DNA of 64,000 nt from Citrobacter amalonaticus (GTDB taxonomy: Bacteria > Pseudomonadota > Gammaproteobacteria > Enterobacterales > Enterobacteriaceae), in assembly GCF_002918555.1 (NCBI RefSeq), contig NZ_PQMB01000008.1, positions 427-64,426 of the forward strand. The letters are read 5' to 3'. The notes beneath the pieces are model-generated. The model was not told the origin of the DNA and ran no database searches. It worked only from the letters and a program-made list of their open reading frames with translations. The translations under genes and the position numbers were made by a program. Within the stretch, counting starts at the first letter, position 1. Each line of letters opens with the position of its first letter. Below, piece after piece: positions 18,787 to 27,036 of this stretch.

Positions 18787-20520
18787 ATGCAATCCTCTCA
18801 ACTCCAGTCTACGTACACCTTTAGCTGGAAAGCCCTTGGTTGGGCGCTGCTCTATTTTTGGTTTTTCTCCACCTTGCTTCAGGCCACGATTTTTATTAGC
18901 GGCTACAGCGGCACCAATGGCATACGTGATTCACTGTTGTTCAGCTCCCTGTGGCTGATCCCGGTCTTCTTATTCCCGAACCGCATTCGTATTATTGCCG
19001 CAGTAATTGGCGTTGTCCTGTGGGCGGCCTCCCTTGCGGCGCTAAGCTATTACGTTATTTATGGGCAAGAGTTCTCGCAGAGCGTGCTGTTCGTGATGTT
19101 CGAAACCAACGCGAACGAAGCCAGCGAATATCTGAGCCAATATTTTAGTCTGAAGATCGTGCTTATCGCCCTGGCTTATACCGCAGTGGCGATTCTGCTG
19201 TGGACCCGTCTGCGCCCGGTCTATATCCCGTCCCCCTGGCGTTACCTGGTCTCCTTTGCGCTGCTGTATGGCCTGATTCTCCACCCAATGGTGGTCAACT
19301 CGCTCATTAACCATAAGCCCTTCGAGAAGACGCTGGATGGCCTGGCCTCACGCATGGAGCCTGCTGCACCGTGGCAGTTTATTTCCGGCTATTATCAGTA
19401 TCGCCAGCAGCTCACTTCGCTGACCCGTCTGCTTAACGAGAATGACGCGCTGCCGCCGCTCACCAACTTTAAAGACAACTCCGGCGACGCGCCGCGCACG
19501 CTGGTGCTGGTGATCGGCGAATCGACCCAGCGTGGTCGCATGAGCCTGTACGGTTATCCGCGTGAAACCACCCCGGAACTGGACGCGCTGCATAAAACCG
19601 ATCCAAATCTGACTGTTTTCAATAATGTTGTGACTTCACGTCCTTACACCATTGAGATCCTGCAACAGGCGCTGACCTTCGCCAACGAGAAGAACCCGGA
19701 TCTCTATCTGACTAAGCCGTCGCTAATGAACATGATGAAGCAGGCGGGCTATAAGACCTTCTGGATCACCAACCAACAGACGATGACTGCCCGCAACACG
19801 ATGCTGACAGTGTTCTCCAGACAGACCGACAAGCAGTACTATATGAACCAGCAGCGCACCCAGAGCGCACGTGAATATGACTCCAACGTACTGGCGCCAT
19901 TTAAAGACGTCATGGCTGACCCGGCACCGAAGAAGTTCATCATCGTTCATCTGCTGGGAACGCATATCAAGTACAAGTTCCGCTACCCGGAAAACCAGGG
20001 CAAGTTCGACGGTAAAACCGACCATGTTCCGGCAGGTCTGAGCAACGAAGAACTGGAGTCATATAACGACTACGACAATGCCAACCTGTACAACGACTAT
20101 GTGGTTGCCAGCCTGATTAAAGATTACAAGGCGACCGACCCGAACGGGTTCCTGCTCTACTTCTCCGATCACGGTGAAGAGGTGTATGACACGCCGCCGC
20201 ATAAAACCCAGGGGCGTAACGAAGACACCCCGACTCGTCATATGTATACGGTGCCGTTCCTGTTGTGGACGTCGGAAAAATGGCAGGCGGCACACCCGCG
20301 TGACTTCTCTGCAGATGTCGATCGTAAGTACAGCAGCTCAGAGCTTATTCACACCTGGTCTGACTTAGCAGGATTAACCTACGACGATTATGACCCGACG
20401 CGTTCCATCACTAACCCGCAGTTTAAAGAGATAACGCGCTGGATTGGTAACCCGTACAAGAAAAATGCCCTGATTGATTACGATACCTTGCCTTACGGCG
20501 ATCAAACCGGTAATCAATAA
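18787..20520 (+). CDS. eptC: phosphoethanolamine transferase for LPS core heptose
   Basis: Inner membrane enzyme (also called CptA) that adds phosphoethanolamine from phosphatidylethanolamine to the heptose-I phosphate of the LPS core, adding resistance to detergents and some antimicrobial peptides. I start at 18787 to give 577 residues, equal to E. coli; an adjacent ATG at 18784 is equally plausible. Five membrane helices fill the first about 190 residues. The periplasmic sulfatase-like domain has VIGESTQRGRMSLYGYPRETTP (metal Glu and catalytic Thr) and FSDHGEEVYDTPPHKTQGR (metal Asp/His). It is followed by a terminator. Confidence 0.95.
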   Translation: MQSSQLQSTYTFSWKALGWALLYFWFFSTLLQATIFISGYSGTNGIRDSLLFSSLWLIPVFLFPNRIRIIAAVIGVVLWAASLAALSYYVIYGQEFSQSVLFVMFETNANEASEYLSQYFSLKIVLIALAYTAVAILLWTRLRPVYIPSPWRYLVSFALLYGLILHPMVVNSLINHKPFEKTLDGLASRMEPAAPWQFISGYYQYRQQLTSLTRLLNENDALPPLTNFKDNSGDAPRTLVLVIGESTQRGRMSLYGYPRETTPELDALHKTDPNLTVFNNVVTSRPYTIEILQQALTFANEKNPDLYLTKPSLMNMMKQAGYKTFWITNQQTMTARNTMLTVFSRQTDKQYYMNQQRTQSAREYDSNVLAPFKDVMADPAPKKFIIVHLLGTHIKYKFRYPENQGKFDGKTDHVPAGLSNEELESYNDYDNANLYNDYVVASLIKDYKATDPNGFLLYFSDHGEEVYDTPPHKTQGRNEDTPTRHMYTVPFLLWTSEKWQAAHPRDFSADVDRKYSSSELIHTWSDLAGLTYDDYDPTRSITNPQFKEITRWIGNPYKKNALIDYDTLPYGDQTGNQ

Positions 20521-20529
20521 CCACGACAC

Positions 20530-20558
20530 AGGCCACTCTTTTAGGGTGGCCTTTTTTT
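20530..20558 (+). terminator. rho-independent terminator after eptC
   Basis: AGGCCACtcttttaggGTGGCCT followed by seven or more T residues, 10 bp after the stop codon. Confidence 0.9.
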
Positions 20559-20605
20559 ATTATCAACGTTACTGTTGCCCTGTCTGCGCTCTGCAAGGGA
20601 TTAAC

Positions 20606-21466
20606 ATGTATCAAGACGTCAGCCACCTGCTCTCCCATCTGATCAACGGCCCCGCATCGCTTCGCCAGGTTTACTTTGCCAGCACCAGCGGTCCGACGCC
20701 GCCGCTGGCGTATCAGGTCGATTTTCCACGGCTGGAGATTGTACTGGACGGAGAGTTCAGTGATAACGGCATCGCCGGAGCGCCCGCCATGCTAATCGCT
20801 GGCGATGTGCTGTACGTTCCGGCTGGCGGCTGGAACTTCCCGCAATGGCAAACGCCGGTGACGACGCTCAGTATCCTGTTTGGCAAACAGCAACTCGGTT
20901 TCAGCGTGGTTCACTGGGACGGTAAACAGTATCTCAACCTGGCTAAACAGCACGTGGCGCGCCGTGGACCGCGCATCGGTTCTTTCCTGCTACAGACGCT
21001 TAATGAGATGCAGATGCAGCCACAGGAGCAACAGACGGCCAGACTGATTGTCGCGAGCCTGTTGAGCCACTGCCGTGACCTGCTCGGCAGCCAGATCCAG
21101 ACGGCATCACGCAGTCAGGCGCTCTTTGAAGCCATCCGCGACTATATTGATGAGCACTACGCTTTGCCCCTCACCCGGGAATCGGTGGCGCAGGCGTTTT
21201 ATATTTCACCCAATTATCTCTCGCACCTGTTTCAGAAAACAGGTGCTATCGGCTTCAACGAATACCTGAACTACACGCGGCTGGAACATGCTAAGACGCT
21301 GTTAAAGGGTTACGATCTGAAGGTCAAAGAGGTGGCGCACACCTGTGGGTTTGTGGACAGTAACTACTTTTGTCGTCTGTTTCGCAAAAATACGGAGCGT
21401 TCACCGTCAGAGTATCGTCGGCAGTATCACAGCCAGTTGACGGAAAAGAAGACTACTCCAGAATAA
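20606..21466 (+). CDS. yijO: AraC-family transcriptional regulator YijO
   Basis: Uncharacterised regulator of 286 residues from the ATG at 20606 (MYQDVSHLLS), preceded by AAGGGA; a longer upstream frame would cross the eptC terminator. It has an N-terminal cupin-like sensing domain (GDVLYVPAGGWNFPQW) and a C-terminal pair of AraC helix-turn-helices at about 190-275 (LTRESVAQAFYISPNYLSHL and VKEVAHTCGFVDSNYFCRLF). It converges on frwD with a 14-bp overlap. Its place beside the frw/pflDC genes makes it a candidate regulator of that locus; that is inference. Confidence 0.92.
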   Translation: MYQDVSHLLSHLINGPASLRQVYFASTSGPTPPLAYQVDFPRLEIVLDGEFSDNGIAGAPAMLIAGDVLYVPAGGWNFPQWQTPVTTLSILFGKQQLGFSVVHWDGKQYLNLAKQHVARRGPRIGSFLLQTLNEMQMQPQEQQTARLIVASLLSHCRDLLGSQIQTASRSQALFEAIRDYIDEHYALPLTRESVAQAFYISPNYLSHLFQKTGAIGFNEYLNYTRLEHAKTLLKGYDLKVKEVAHTCGFVDSNYFCRLFRKNTERSPSEYRRQYHSQLTEKKTTPE

Positions 21467-21809
21467 GGTGGGTATGCTGCGGTGCTGAAAGGAGTTTACG
21501 CACGGCGCTCATGACTCGCTGAGGCTCCCGCAGAAAAGCGCTAATGCCTGACTGGACGTAGCGGCTCCGGGCAAAACGCTCCGCCCCCGCCAGCTCAATA
21601 TCCGTGATCAGTAACACGACGTCAGCGCGACCGATCTCCTCTTCCGTTAAGCGATTCTCGGTGCCCAGCGCCCCCTGAGTTTCAATCCTGATACTCCACC
21701 GCTCCTGCTGGCAAAGCTTTTCCAGTCTTTCAGCAGCCATATAGGTATGCGCCACGCCGCTCACGCAAGCGGTCACTGCGACCAAATGTCGTACAGGTGC
21801 AACTACCAT
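21453..21809 (-). CDS. frwD: PTS fructose-like EIIB component FrwD
   Basis: Cytoplasmic phosphocarrier of the Frw phosphotransferase system, 118 residues. The EIIB-fructose fold starts VAVTACVSGVAHTYMAAERLE; the phosphorylated Cys is in TACVSG, near residue 14. It starts 1 bp after the pflC stop and has a strong GGGAGG. It is paralogous to frwB in the same operon (same TACxSGVAHTYMAAE motif), so the system has two EIIB proteins. Its 3' end overlaps the convergent yijO. Confidence 0.95.
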   Translation of the reverse strand: MVVAPVRHLVAVTACVSGVAHTYMAAERLEKLCQQERWSIRIETQGALGTENRLTEEEIGRADVVLLITDIELAGAERFARSRYVQSGISAFLREPQRVMSAVRKLLSAPQHTHLILE

Positions 21810-21810
21810 C

Positions 21811-22689
21811 TTAACCTCCCAGGATTACCTGAAAACCAGCGCGTTCAGCCATCTCACGCATTGCCGTCACCTCTTGCGCCGACGGAGCAGGGACATTCTT
21901 CATCGACCACTCCCGACCCAGCAGGCGATATTTCGGTTCACCATACTGATGGAACGGTAGCAGGTGTACCTGCGTTATGCCCAGTGATGCTAACAACGTC
22001 AACGCTTGCCGCAGGTTCTCGACATTAAGCGTATATCCAGGAATTAACGGCAAACGCGGGATCACAGTGATCCCCTCACGGACTAACAGCTGCAAATTTT
22101 CCAGCACGCGCGGCAGGTTCATCTTCACCTTCGCGCGCGCCTGATCCACATCCATAATTTTGAGATCAAACAGCACCTCATCGCACGCTTTTGCCAGTGG
22201 TAGCAGGCGGCTGGCCGGGGCATCACCTGCGGTTTCAATGGCACACTGAATCCCCAGCCGCTTCAGACGTTGTAAAAAACGGGTGGCGAAAGGTGCCTGC
22301 ATCAGTACTTCACCACCGGAAAGCGTCACGCCCCCGCCGGAAGCACGGAAGAAGATCTCATCTTTCAGCACCTCACGTTCCAGTTCATCCAGCGTGATAT
22401 CACGGCCGATACGCTCAAACGCACCTGACGGGCATTCATCGGCATCACGCAGACACGGCGTACAGTGCAGACACTGACTCTCTCGTCGCACTGTCTCAAT
22501 ACGTGGGGAGACAGACTCAGGATTGGCACACCACGGGCAGGTATGCGGGCAGCCTTTAAAAAAGACCACCGTGCGAATGCCTTGCCCGTCATTAAGCGAA
22601 TAACGCTGAATGTTGAAGATGCGTGCAACTTCATCCCCGCACGGCTCCACAACCTCACAGCTGATGCGCGGTGCGGCGAATAATGTCAT
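21811..22689 (-). CDS. pflC: glycyl-radical enzyme activating enzyme PflC
   Basis: Radical SAM enzyme that installs the glycyl radical on PflD. I start at 22689 (MTLFAAPRIS, 292 residues, equal to E. coli), preceded by AAGGAG; this overlaps the pflD 3' end by 35 bp. The radical SAM cluster motif is FFKGCPHTCPWCANPE (Cx3Cx2C). A ferredoxin-like Cys insert follows (CLHCTPCLRDADECPSGAFE), as in activases of dehydratase-type glycyl radical enzymes. GGGVTLSGGEVLMQ is the conserved SAM-binding motif. Confidence 0.96.
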   Translation of the reverse strand: MTLFAAPRISCEVVEPCGDEVARIFNIQRYSLNDGQGIRTVVFFKGCPHTCPWCANPESVSPRIETVRRESQCLHCTPCLRDADECPSGAFERIGRDITLDELEREVLKDEIFFRASGGGVTLSGGEVLMQAPFATRFLQRLKRLGIQCAIETAGDAPASRLLPLAKACDEVLFDLKIMDVDQARAKVKMNLPRVLENLQLLVREGITVIPRLPLIPGYTLNVENLRQALTLLASLGITQVHLLPFHQYGEPKYRLLGREWSMKNVPAPSAQEVTAMREMAERAGFQVILGG

Positions 22690-24952
22690 CCTGAATCTCC
22701 TTCGACAGCTCGACAAAGAAGGCGCTGTAGCCCGCCACTCGCACCACCAGCCCGGCGAAATCCTGTGGACGCTGCTGCGCTTCCTGCAATGTTTCGGCAT
22801 TCACCACGTTAAACTGGATATGCTGTAGCTTGAGCTGGGTAAACGCGCGCAGGAAATCCGCCAGCTTGCGTAAGCCCGCCTCTCCTTCGAGAGTCGCCGG
22901 GGTAAACTTCACGTTCAGCAAGGTGCCGTTCGACAACAGCGTATTATCCAGCTTGCTTACCGATTTCAGTACCGCCGTCGGACCCTGCATATCCTGGCCT
23001 GGCATGGGCGACAGGCCTCCGTCCGCCAGCTGCTCCCCGGAAAAACGACCATCCGGCGTCGCCCCTACCACTGAACCCAGCGGCACGTGTGCGGAGACGG
23101 TATATGAACCTGGCGTAAACTGCCCTCCGCGCGGATTCTGGTATTTTTCCACCTCTTTGCAGTAATAACGCAGCAGTTCGGCGCTGATGTTATCCACATC
23201 ATCAATATCGTTACCGTATTTCTCGAAGCGGTTAATCAGTCTGGCGCGAACTTTCTCGCCCTCTGGCGTGGCGAAATTGCCTTTTAATACCGACAACAGT
23301 TCGTCAAAACGTAAGCGCTGCTGTTCAAACACCAGTCCGTTTAGCGCATGCAAGGAGTCGCTCAGGTTGGCGATGCCAATACCCTGCACGCCGGAGAAGT
23401 TATAGCGTGCGCCGCCATCGGTAATATCACGCCCTTTCTCCAGGCAGTCGCTGATAAATGAAGAGAGCAGCGGCACCGGCGCCCAGTCCCGATGGCCGAT
23501 ATCGCAGATATTGCTGCCCTCCACCATCAGCGTGATGTAGTGGCTGATTTTGGCGCGAATATGCGACAGCAAACCCTCATACGTCAGCGCGCTATTACCT
23601 TCGTTCTCATACAGGCTGATTTCCATCACTTTCAGCAGGTTGAACATAGCAATGTCGTGCAGCCCGTAGGTTCTGCCCGGAATCGACAGCTCCACGCACC
23701 CCACCACCGCGTAATCACGCGCATCTTCCAGCGAAACGCCACGGTTCAGGAAGGCGGGGACCACCACTTCATCATTAAAGATTTGCGGGATGCCGGTGCC
23801 AAGACGAATAGTCTCCGCCGTCTTCATCAGAAAAGGTGTATCAATCAACGCATTGGTGCGCACGCCAAGGTTTGGCTGCGGCAGTTGCACGCTCTGATAA
23901 GCATCAAGGCAGAGGAACGAAAGCACGTTCACCGCACTGCGTCCGTTCTCCGTCAACCCGCCGAGCAGCGCGGTGTACCCCGTCGGGAATCCGGCAAAAT
24001 AGCGAGCGCTGCTGGTGGAACGCAACAGCACAATGTCATTGCATTTTACCCACAGCGATTCAAGGATCTCTTTTAAGAATGCCGGGTCATCCCCCAGGCT
24101 CAGCGAGGTCTGGTAAAACGGCAGCATATACTGGTCAAAGCGCCCCAGTGAGAGCGAACTGGCGTTGGATTCATATTGCAGAATGATGTTCATGTACCAG
24201 AACAGCTGGCACGCCTGCCAGAAGGTCTGCGGCTTGTGCTGCATATTGTGACGAGAGTTCGCAGCAAGGATAAGTAACTCCTGACGACGCTGTGCATCCG
24301 GGCAGGTTTGCGCCATCTTCTCTGCCAGCAGAGCGTAACGCAGAATGTGGCGTTGCGAAGCCTCCAGCAGGAGCAGCGCAGCCTGGTAAAAGTGATTATC
24401 CGGCTGCTGCTGACAGTGTTGCCGCATCTGTAACACCAGCGCCCCCAGACCGTGATTGAGCAGGCGAGGATAGTCAATAATGATATGCCCCTGCCCTTTG
24501 TCCGTCTGGTTAACGCTAAAAATCTGGGTGCTGACGGCGGCTTTCACCTCATCGGTCATCTGACCGTTGATGAAATCCTTCATCGACCGCTTTTCCCAGT
24601 ACGGGAACAGCACGTCGCGATAGAGGCGTTTATCCTCTTCACTGATATCAAAACGATCCTGCGGACGCGTCGGGAACTGGTCCAGCTCCTTGAGCAGCCA
24701 GTAAGGATCCATCTCCGGTGACATAATGCCCGCCCGCGGTTTAACGGTACGATTCCCGGCAATCAGCTCTTCATCACGAATCGAAATTTCAACATGCTCA
24801 AGGATATACGCGGTCGCTTTGGCCCGACGCAGGATGACCGGTTCGCCCTCCGTCTGCTGATGGCTGGCGGTATACAGCTGCGCGCGCTCAAGTGAAATTT
24901 CACGGTTATTCTGAAACAGAGCGGCTTTGAGGCGTTGAATGCGATTGGTCAT
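22655..24952 (-). CDS. pflD: glycyl-radical enzyme PflD (eliminase-type, substrate unknown)
   Basis: Anaerobic radical enzyme of 765 residues, the same as E. coli PflD, historically named a formate acetyltransferase. The glycyl radical loop near the C-terminus is RVAGYSAFF (Gly741). The active-site Cys is in VVGCVELSIPG (Cys419) and is followed by Val-Glu; true pyruvate formate-lyases have two adjacent Cys. The GCVE pattern is that of glycerol, diol and choline eliminases, which use the Glu as a base. A dehydratase or lyase role is therefore more likely than formate production. It overlaps pflC and follows frwB. Confidence 0.95.
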   Translation of the reverse strand: MTNRIQRLKAALFQNNREISLERAQLYTASHQQTEGEPVILRRAKATAYILEHVEISIRDEELIAGNRTVKPRAGIMSPEMDPYWLLKELDQFPTRPQDRFDISEEDKRLYRDVLFPYWEKRSMKDFINGQMTDEVKAAVSTQIFSVNQTDKGQGHIIIDYPRLLNHGLGALVLQMRQHCQQQPDNHFYQAALLLLEASQRHILRYALLAEKMAQTCPDAQRRQELLILAANSRHNMQHKPQTFWQACQLFWYMNIILQYESNASSLSLGRFDQYMLPFYQTSLSLGDDPAFLKEILESLWVKCNDIVLLRSTSSARYFAGFPTGYTALLGGLTENGRSAVNVLSFLCLDAYQSVQLPQPNLGVRTNALIDTPFLMKTAETIRLGTGIPQIFNDEVVVPAFLNRGVSLEDARDYAVVGCVELSIPGRTYGLHDIAMFNLLKVMEISLYENEGNSALTYEGLLSHIRAKISHYITLMVEGSNICDIGHRDWAPVPLLSSFISDCLEKGRDITDGGARYNFSGVQGIGIANLSDSLHALNGLVFEQQRLRFDELLSVLKGNFATPEGEKVRARLINRFEKYGNDIDDVDNISAELLRYYCKEVEKYQNPRGGQFTPGSYTVSAHVPLGSVVGATPDGRFSGEQLADGGLSPMPGQDMQGPTAVLKSVSKLDNTLLSNGTLLNVKFTPATLEGEAGLRKLADFLRAFTQLKLQHIQFNVVNAETLQEAQQRPQDFAGLVVRVAGYSAFFVELSKEIQDDIIRRTAHQL

Positions 24953-24964
24953 GAAGAACTCCCT

Positions 24965-25108
24965 GAAGCCTGACCATCAGGCTATCTTATTTGTCATTTT
25001 GAACCTGGGCAGTGCTCGTAACCCTCACGTACTACGCGTACGCTCGGGTTCCTGCACGCTGTCCGTGTTCAAACTGCCCGCAACGATGACGCCTGATGAG
25101 GCAGGCTT
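24965..25108. repeat. intergenic element A with terminal inverted repeats, between frwB and pflD
   Basis: 144 bp bounded by AAGCCTG and CAGGCTT. It contains a perfect hairpin AGCCTGA-cca-TCAGGCT (24967-24983), then TTGAACCTGGGCAGTGCTCG (24999-25018) and a 24-bp block at 25057-25080. Both inner blocks recur in inverted orientation in element B on the other side of frwB. No coding potential was seen. Confidence 0.8.
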
Positions 25109-25121
25109 GTGCACAAAAACG

Positions 25122-25442
25122 TTACGCGGTTTGCGAAAGATGCGCGTCAATTTTGTTCATAATGGCGTCAGCGCGTTTTACCGCATCGCTAATGTTGACG
25201 CGAACGATGGTTTTACCCGCAAAACGCTCCTCAAATTTAATGCCGATATCTTTGGTCAGAATCACCATATCGGCATCCGCCACATCTGCCGCAGTCAGTT
25301 CGTTTTCCAGACCTATGGAGCCCTGAGTCTCAACTTTGACATCCCAGCCTTTGGCTTTAGCTGCGCTTTCCAGCGCTTCGGCCGCCATATAGGTGTGCGC
25401 TACACCAGAAGGACATGCTGTTACTGCAATAATTTTAGTCAT
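25122..25442 (-). CDS. frwB: PTS fructose-like EIIB component FrwB
   Basis: Cytoplasmic EIIB phosphocarrier, 106 residues as in E. coli. The phosphorylated Cys is near residue 10 in VTACPSGVAHTYMAAEALE. It should pass phosphate from a EIIA (for example the PtsA C-terminal domain) to the FrwC permease. It is isolated from both neighbours by about 170-200 bp that hold elements A and B. Confidence 0.96.
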   Translation of the reverse strand: MTKIIAVTACPSGVAHTYMAAEALESAAKAKGWDVKVETQGSIGLENELTAADVADADMVILTKDIGIKFEERFAGKTIVRVNISDAVKRADAIMNKIDAHLSQTA

Positions 25443-25458
25443 GGTTTATTCCTTACTT

Positions 25459-25649
25459 AGAGCCTGGCCCACCAGGCGTTATTGTCGCAGGCAGTTTGAA
25501 CACGGACAGCGCGGAGAAGCCGGAACGTATCATTCGCTACGCTCACCCTTCGGGCCGCCGCAAGCGGCGTTCAAAACGCTGTCGGGTTTTGTGCGAGCAC
25601 TGCCCGGGTTCAACATGGCAAGTAAAATAGCCCTAATGGGTCAGGCTCT
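25459..25649. repeat. intergenic element B with terminal inverted repeats, between frwC and frwB
   Basis: 191 bp bounded by perfect 8-bp ends AGAGCCTG and CAGGCTCT. It is an inverted, longer relative of element A: it shares the two inner blocks (25489-25512 and 25596-25615) but has a different, longer centre with its own GC-rich hairpin (GGGCCGCCGCAAGCGGCGTTC). Its right end touches the frwC stop codon. Confidence 0.8.
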
Positions 25650-26728
25650 TAATTCATTTCAAAATCCAAATCCAGGTCGTCTTCTTTTTCGTCAACCGGA
25701 GAGACGTTCTTACGTGCCAGACTTTTCAACACGTTAACGCAGATCGCCGTCACTACAGCGCCGATGGCGACGGCTGCAACATAACCCAGCTTGCCTTCCA
25801 CCACCGGCAGAACGATTAAGCCTCCCCAACCGGCATAGCACTGCGCGCCAGACAGCGCGGCCGTTACCGCACCACAGGCAGAACCGATCATGATGGACGG
25901 GATCACGCGCAGTGGATCGGCGGCAGCGAATGGAATCGCTCCTTCGGTGACCCCAACGCACCCCATCACCAGTGCGGCTTTACCGGCTTCACGCTCTTCT
26001 GCAGAAAAATTCTTGCGGCCAATCAGCGTCGCCAGCCCCAATCCCAGCGGAGGGACGCAAATACCCACCGCCGCAATCGCTACCACGGTGTAAACCCCCT
26101 GTGATACGCAAATCAGCATGAAGGCGTAGGCAACTTTGTTGACGGGACCGCCCATATCAAAAGCCAGCATGAGTCCCATAATGACAGCCAGCACCACAAT
26201 GCTGCCCTGCTGCATCCCCTGCAACCACTCGGTCAGACCGGAGGTCAACGCACCAACAGGCTCACCCAGCCCCCACATCATGATGCCTGCGGTAATAAAG
26301 GTGCCGACGACAGGAATAACAAAGATAGGCATGACCGAACGCAACACCTTGTGTACGGGGATCTTCTTCAGGTAGTGCACCACAATACCGCCGATAATCC
26401 CGGCAATCAGCGCACCGAAGAATCCGGCACCGAAGCTGTTGCCTACCCATGCGCCAATCGCACAAGGCGCCAGCGCAGAGCGCTCGGCGATGGAGTAACC
26501 GATATAAGCGGCGAGAAAAGGAACCATCAGCGTCAGTCCCGCGACGCCAATATCAAAGAGCTTCTTGAGATTGGGATCCGTTACGGCATCGGGCACAGCC
26601 CCCTTGCCATACAGCATGACGGAGACCGCCAGCAAAATTCCACCGGCCACCACGAAGGGGATCATATGCGAAACTCCGGTCATCAGATGCTGACGGGTGT
26701 TTTTCAGGATCTGCACCAACTCTTTCAT
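25649..26728 (-). CDS. frwC: PTS fructose-like EIIC permease FrwC
   Basis: Membrane permease of the Frw phosphotransferase system, 359 residues as in E. coli, with about ten hydrophobic segments. The fructose-family EIIC motifs visible are GVSHMIPFVVAGGILLA at the N-terminus, AFDMGGPVNKVAYAF and CVGVTEGAIPFAAADP (substrate-binding GxxEGAIPF). The C-terminal tail is acidic (DEKEDDLDLDFEMN). The transported sugar is not known. It is the first gene of the leftward frwC-frwB-pflD-pflC-frwD operon. Confidence 0.96.
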   Translation of the reverse strand: MKELVQILKNTRQHLMTGVSHMIPFVVAGGILLAVSVMLYGKGAVPDAVTDPNLKKLFDIGVAGLTLMVPFLAAYIGYSIAERSALAPCAIGAWVGNSFGAGFFGALIAGIIGGIVVHYLKKIPVHKVLRSVMPIFVIPVVGTFITAGIMMWGLGEPVGALTSGLTEWLQGMQQGSIVVLAVIMGLMLAFDMGGPVNKVAYAFMLICVSQGVYTVVAIAAVGICVPPLGLGLATLIGRKNFSAEEREAGKAALVMGCVGVTEGAIPFAAADPLRVIPSIMIGSACGAVTAALSGAQCYAGWGGLIVLPVVEGKLGYVAAVAIGAVVTAICVNVLKSLARKNVSPVDEKEDDLDLDFEMN

Positions 26729-27036
26729 AAGTCGCTCCCGGGCTGGTTAAAGCCCATGTCCATAATGTTGTTGCGGAAAACAATAGGCAATCTCTTGCTG
26801 CGCAGACAGTGGATAAAAAGGCCATTTACTGGATTTTTGTAATGTCAGTATAAAAATGCGATCCGCCTCATAAGTTGCGGAATAGCGGAAAGAAGGGAAC
26901 AGCAGTGAACCTGTGAGGGATATCTCACTTCGATGATTACATTACATTTGTCCAGCTTTTGACAGATTTGTCACATGGTGTCTTCCGGCAATGCCCTTTT
27001 ATTCTGTAGTGAGAGAACCGTTATGGGAGAAAGGCT
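26729..27036. promoter_or_regulatory. frwC/ptsA divergent promoter region with CRP-like sites
   Basis: About 308 bp with no gene. It contains TGACA-GATTTG-TCACA (26960-26975), close to the CRP consensus, and a perfect inverted repeat GTGAG-ggatat-CTCAC (26913-26928). The two would suit catabolite control of both transcription directions. ptsA is preceded by GGGAGAAAGG. Confidence 0.65.

Noticed and set aside
24965-25649. Elements A and B as a CRISPR-like or IS-derived array
   Set aside because: There are only two copies in inverted orientation, with no regular spacing and no transposase reading frame.
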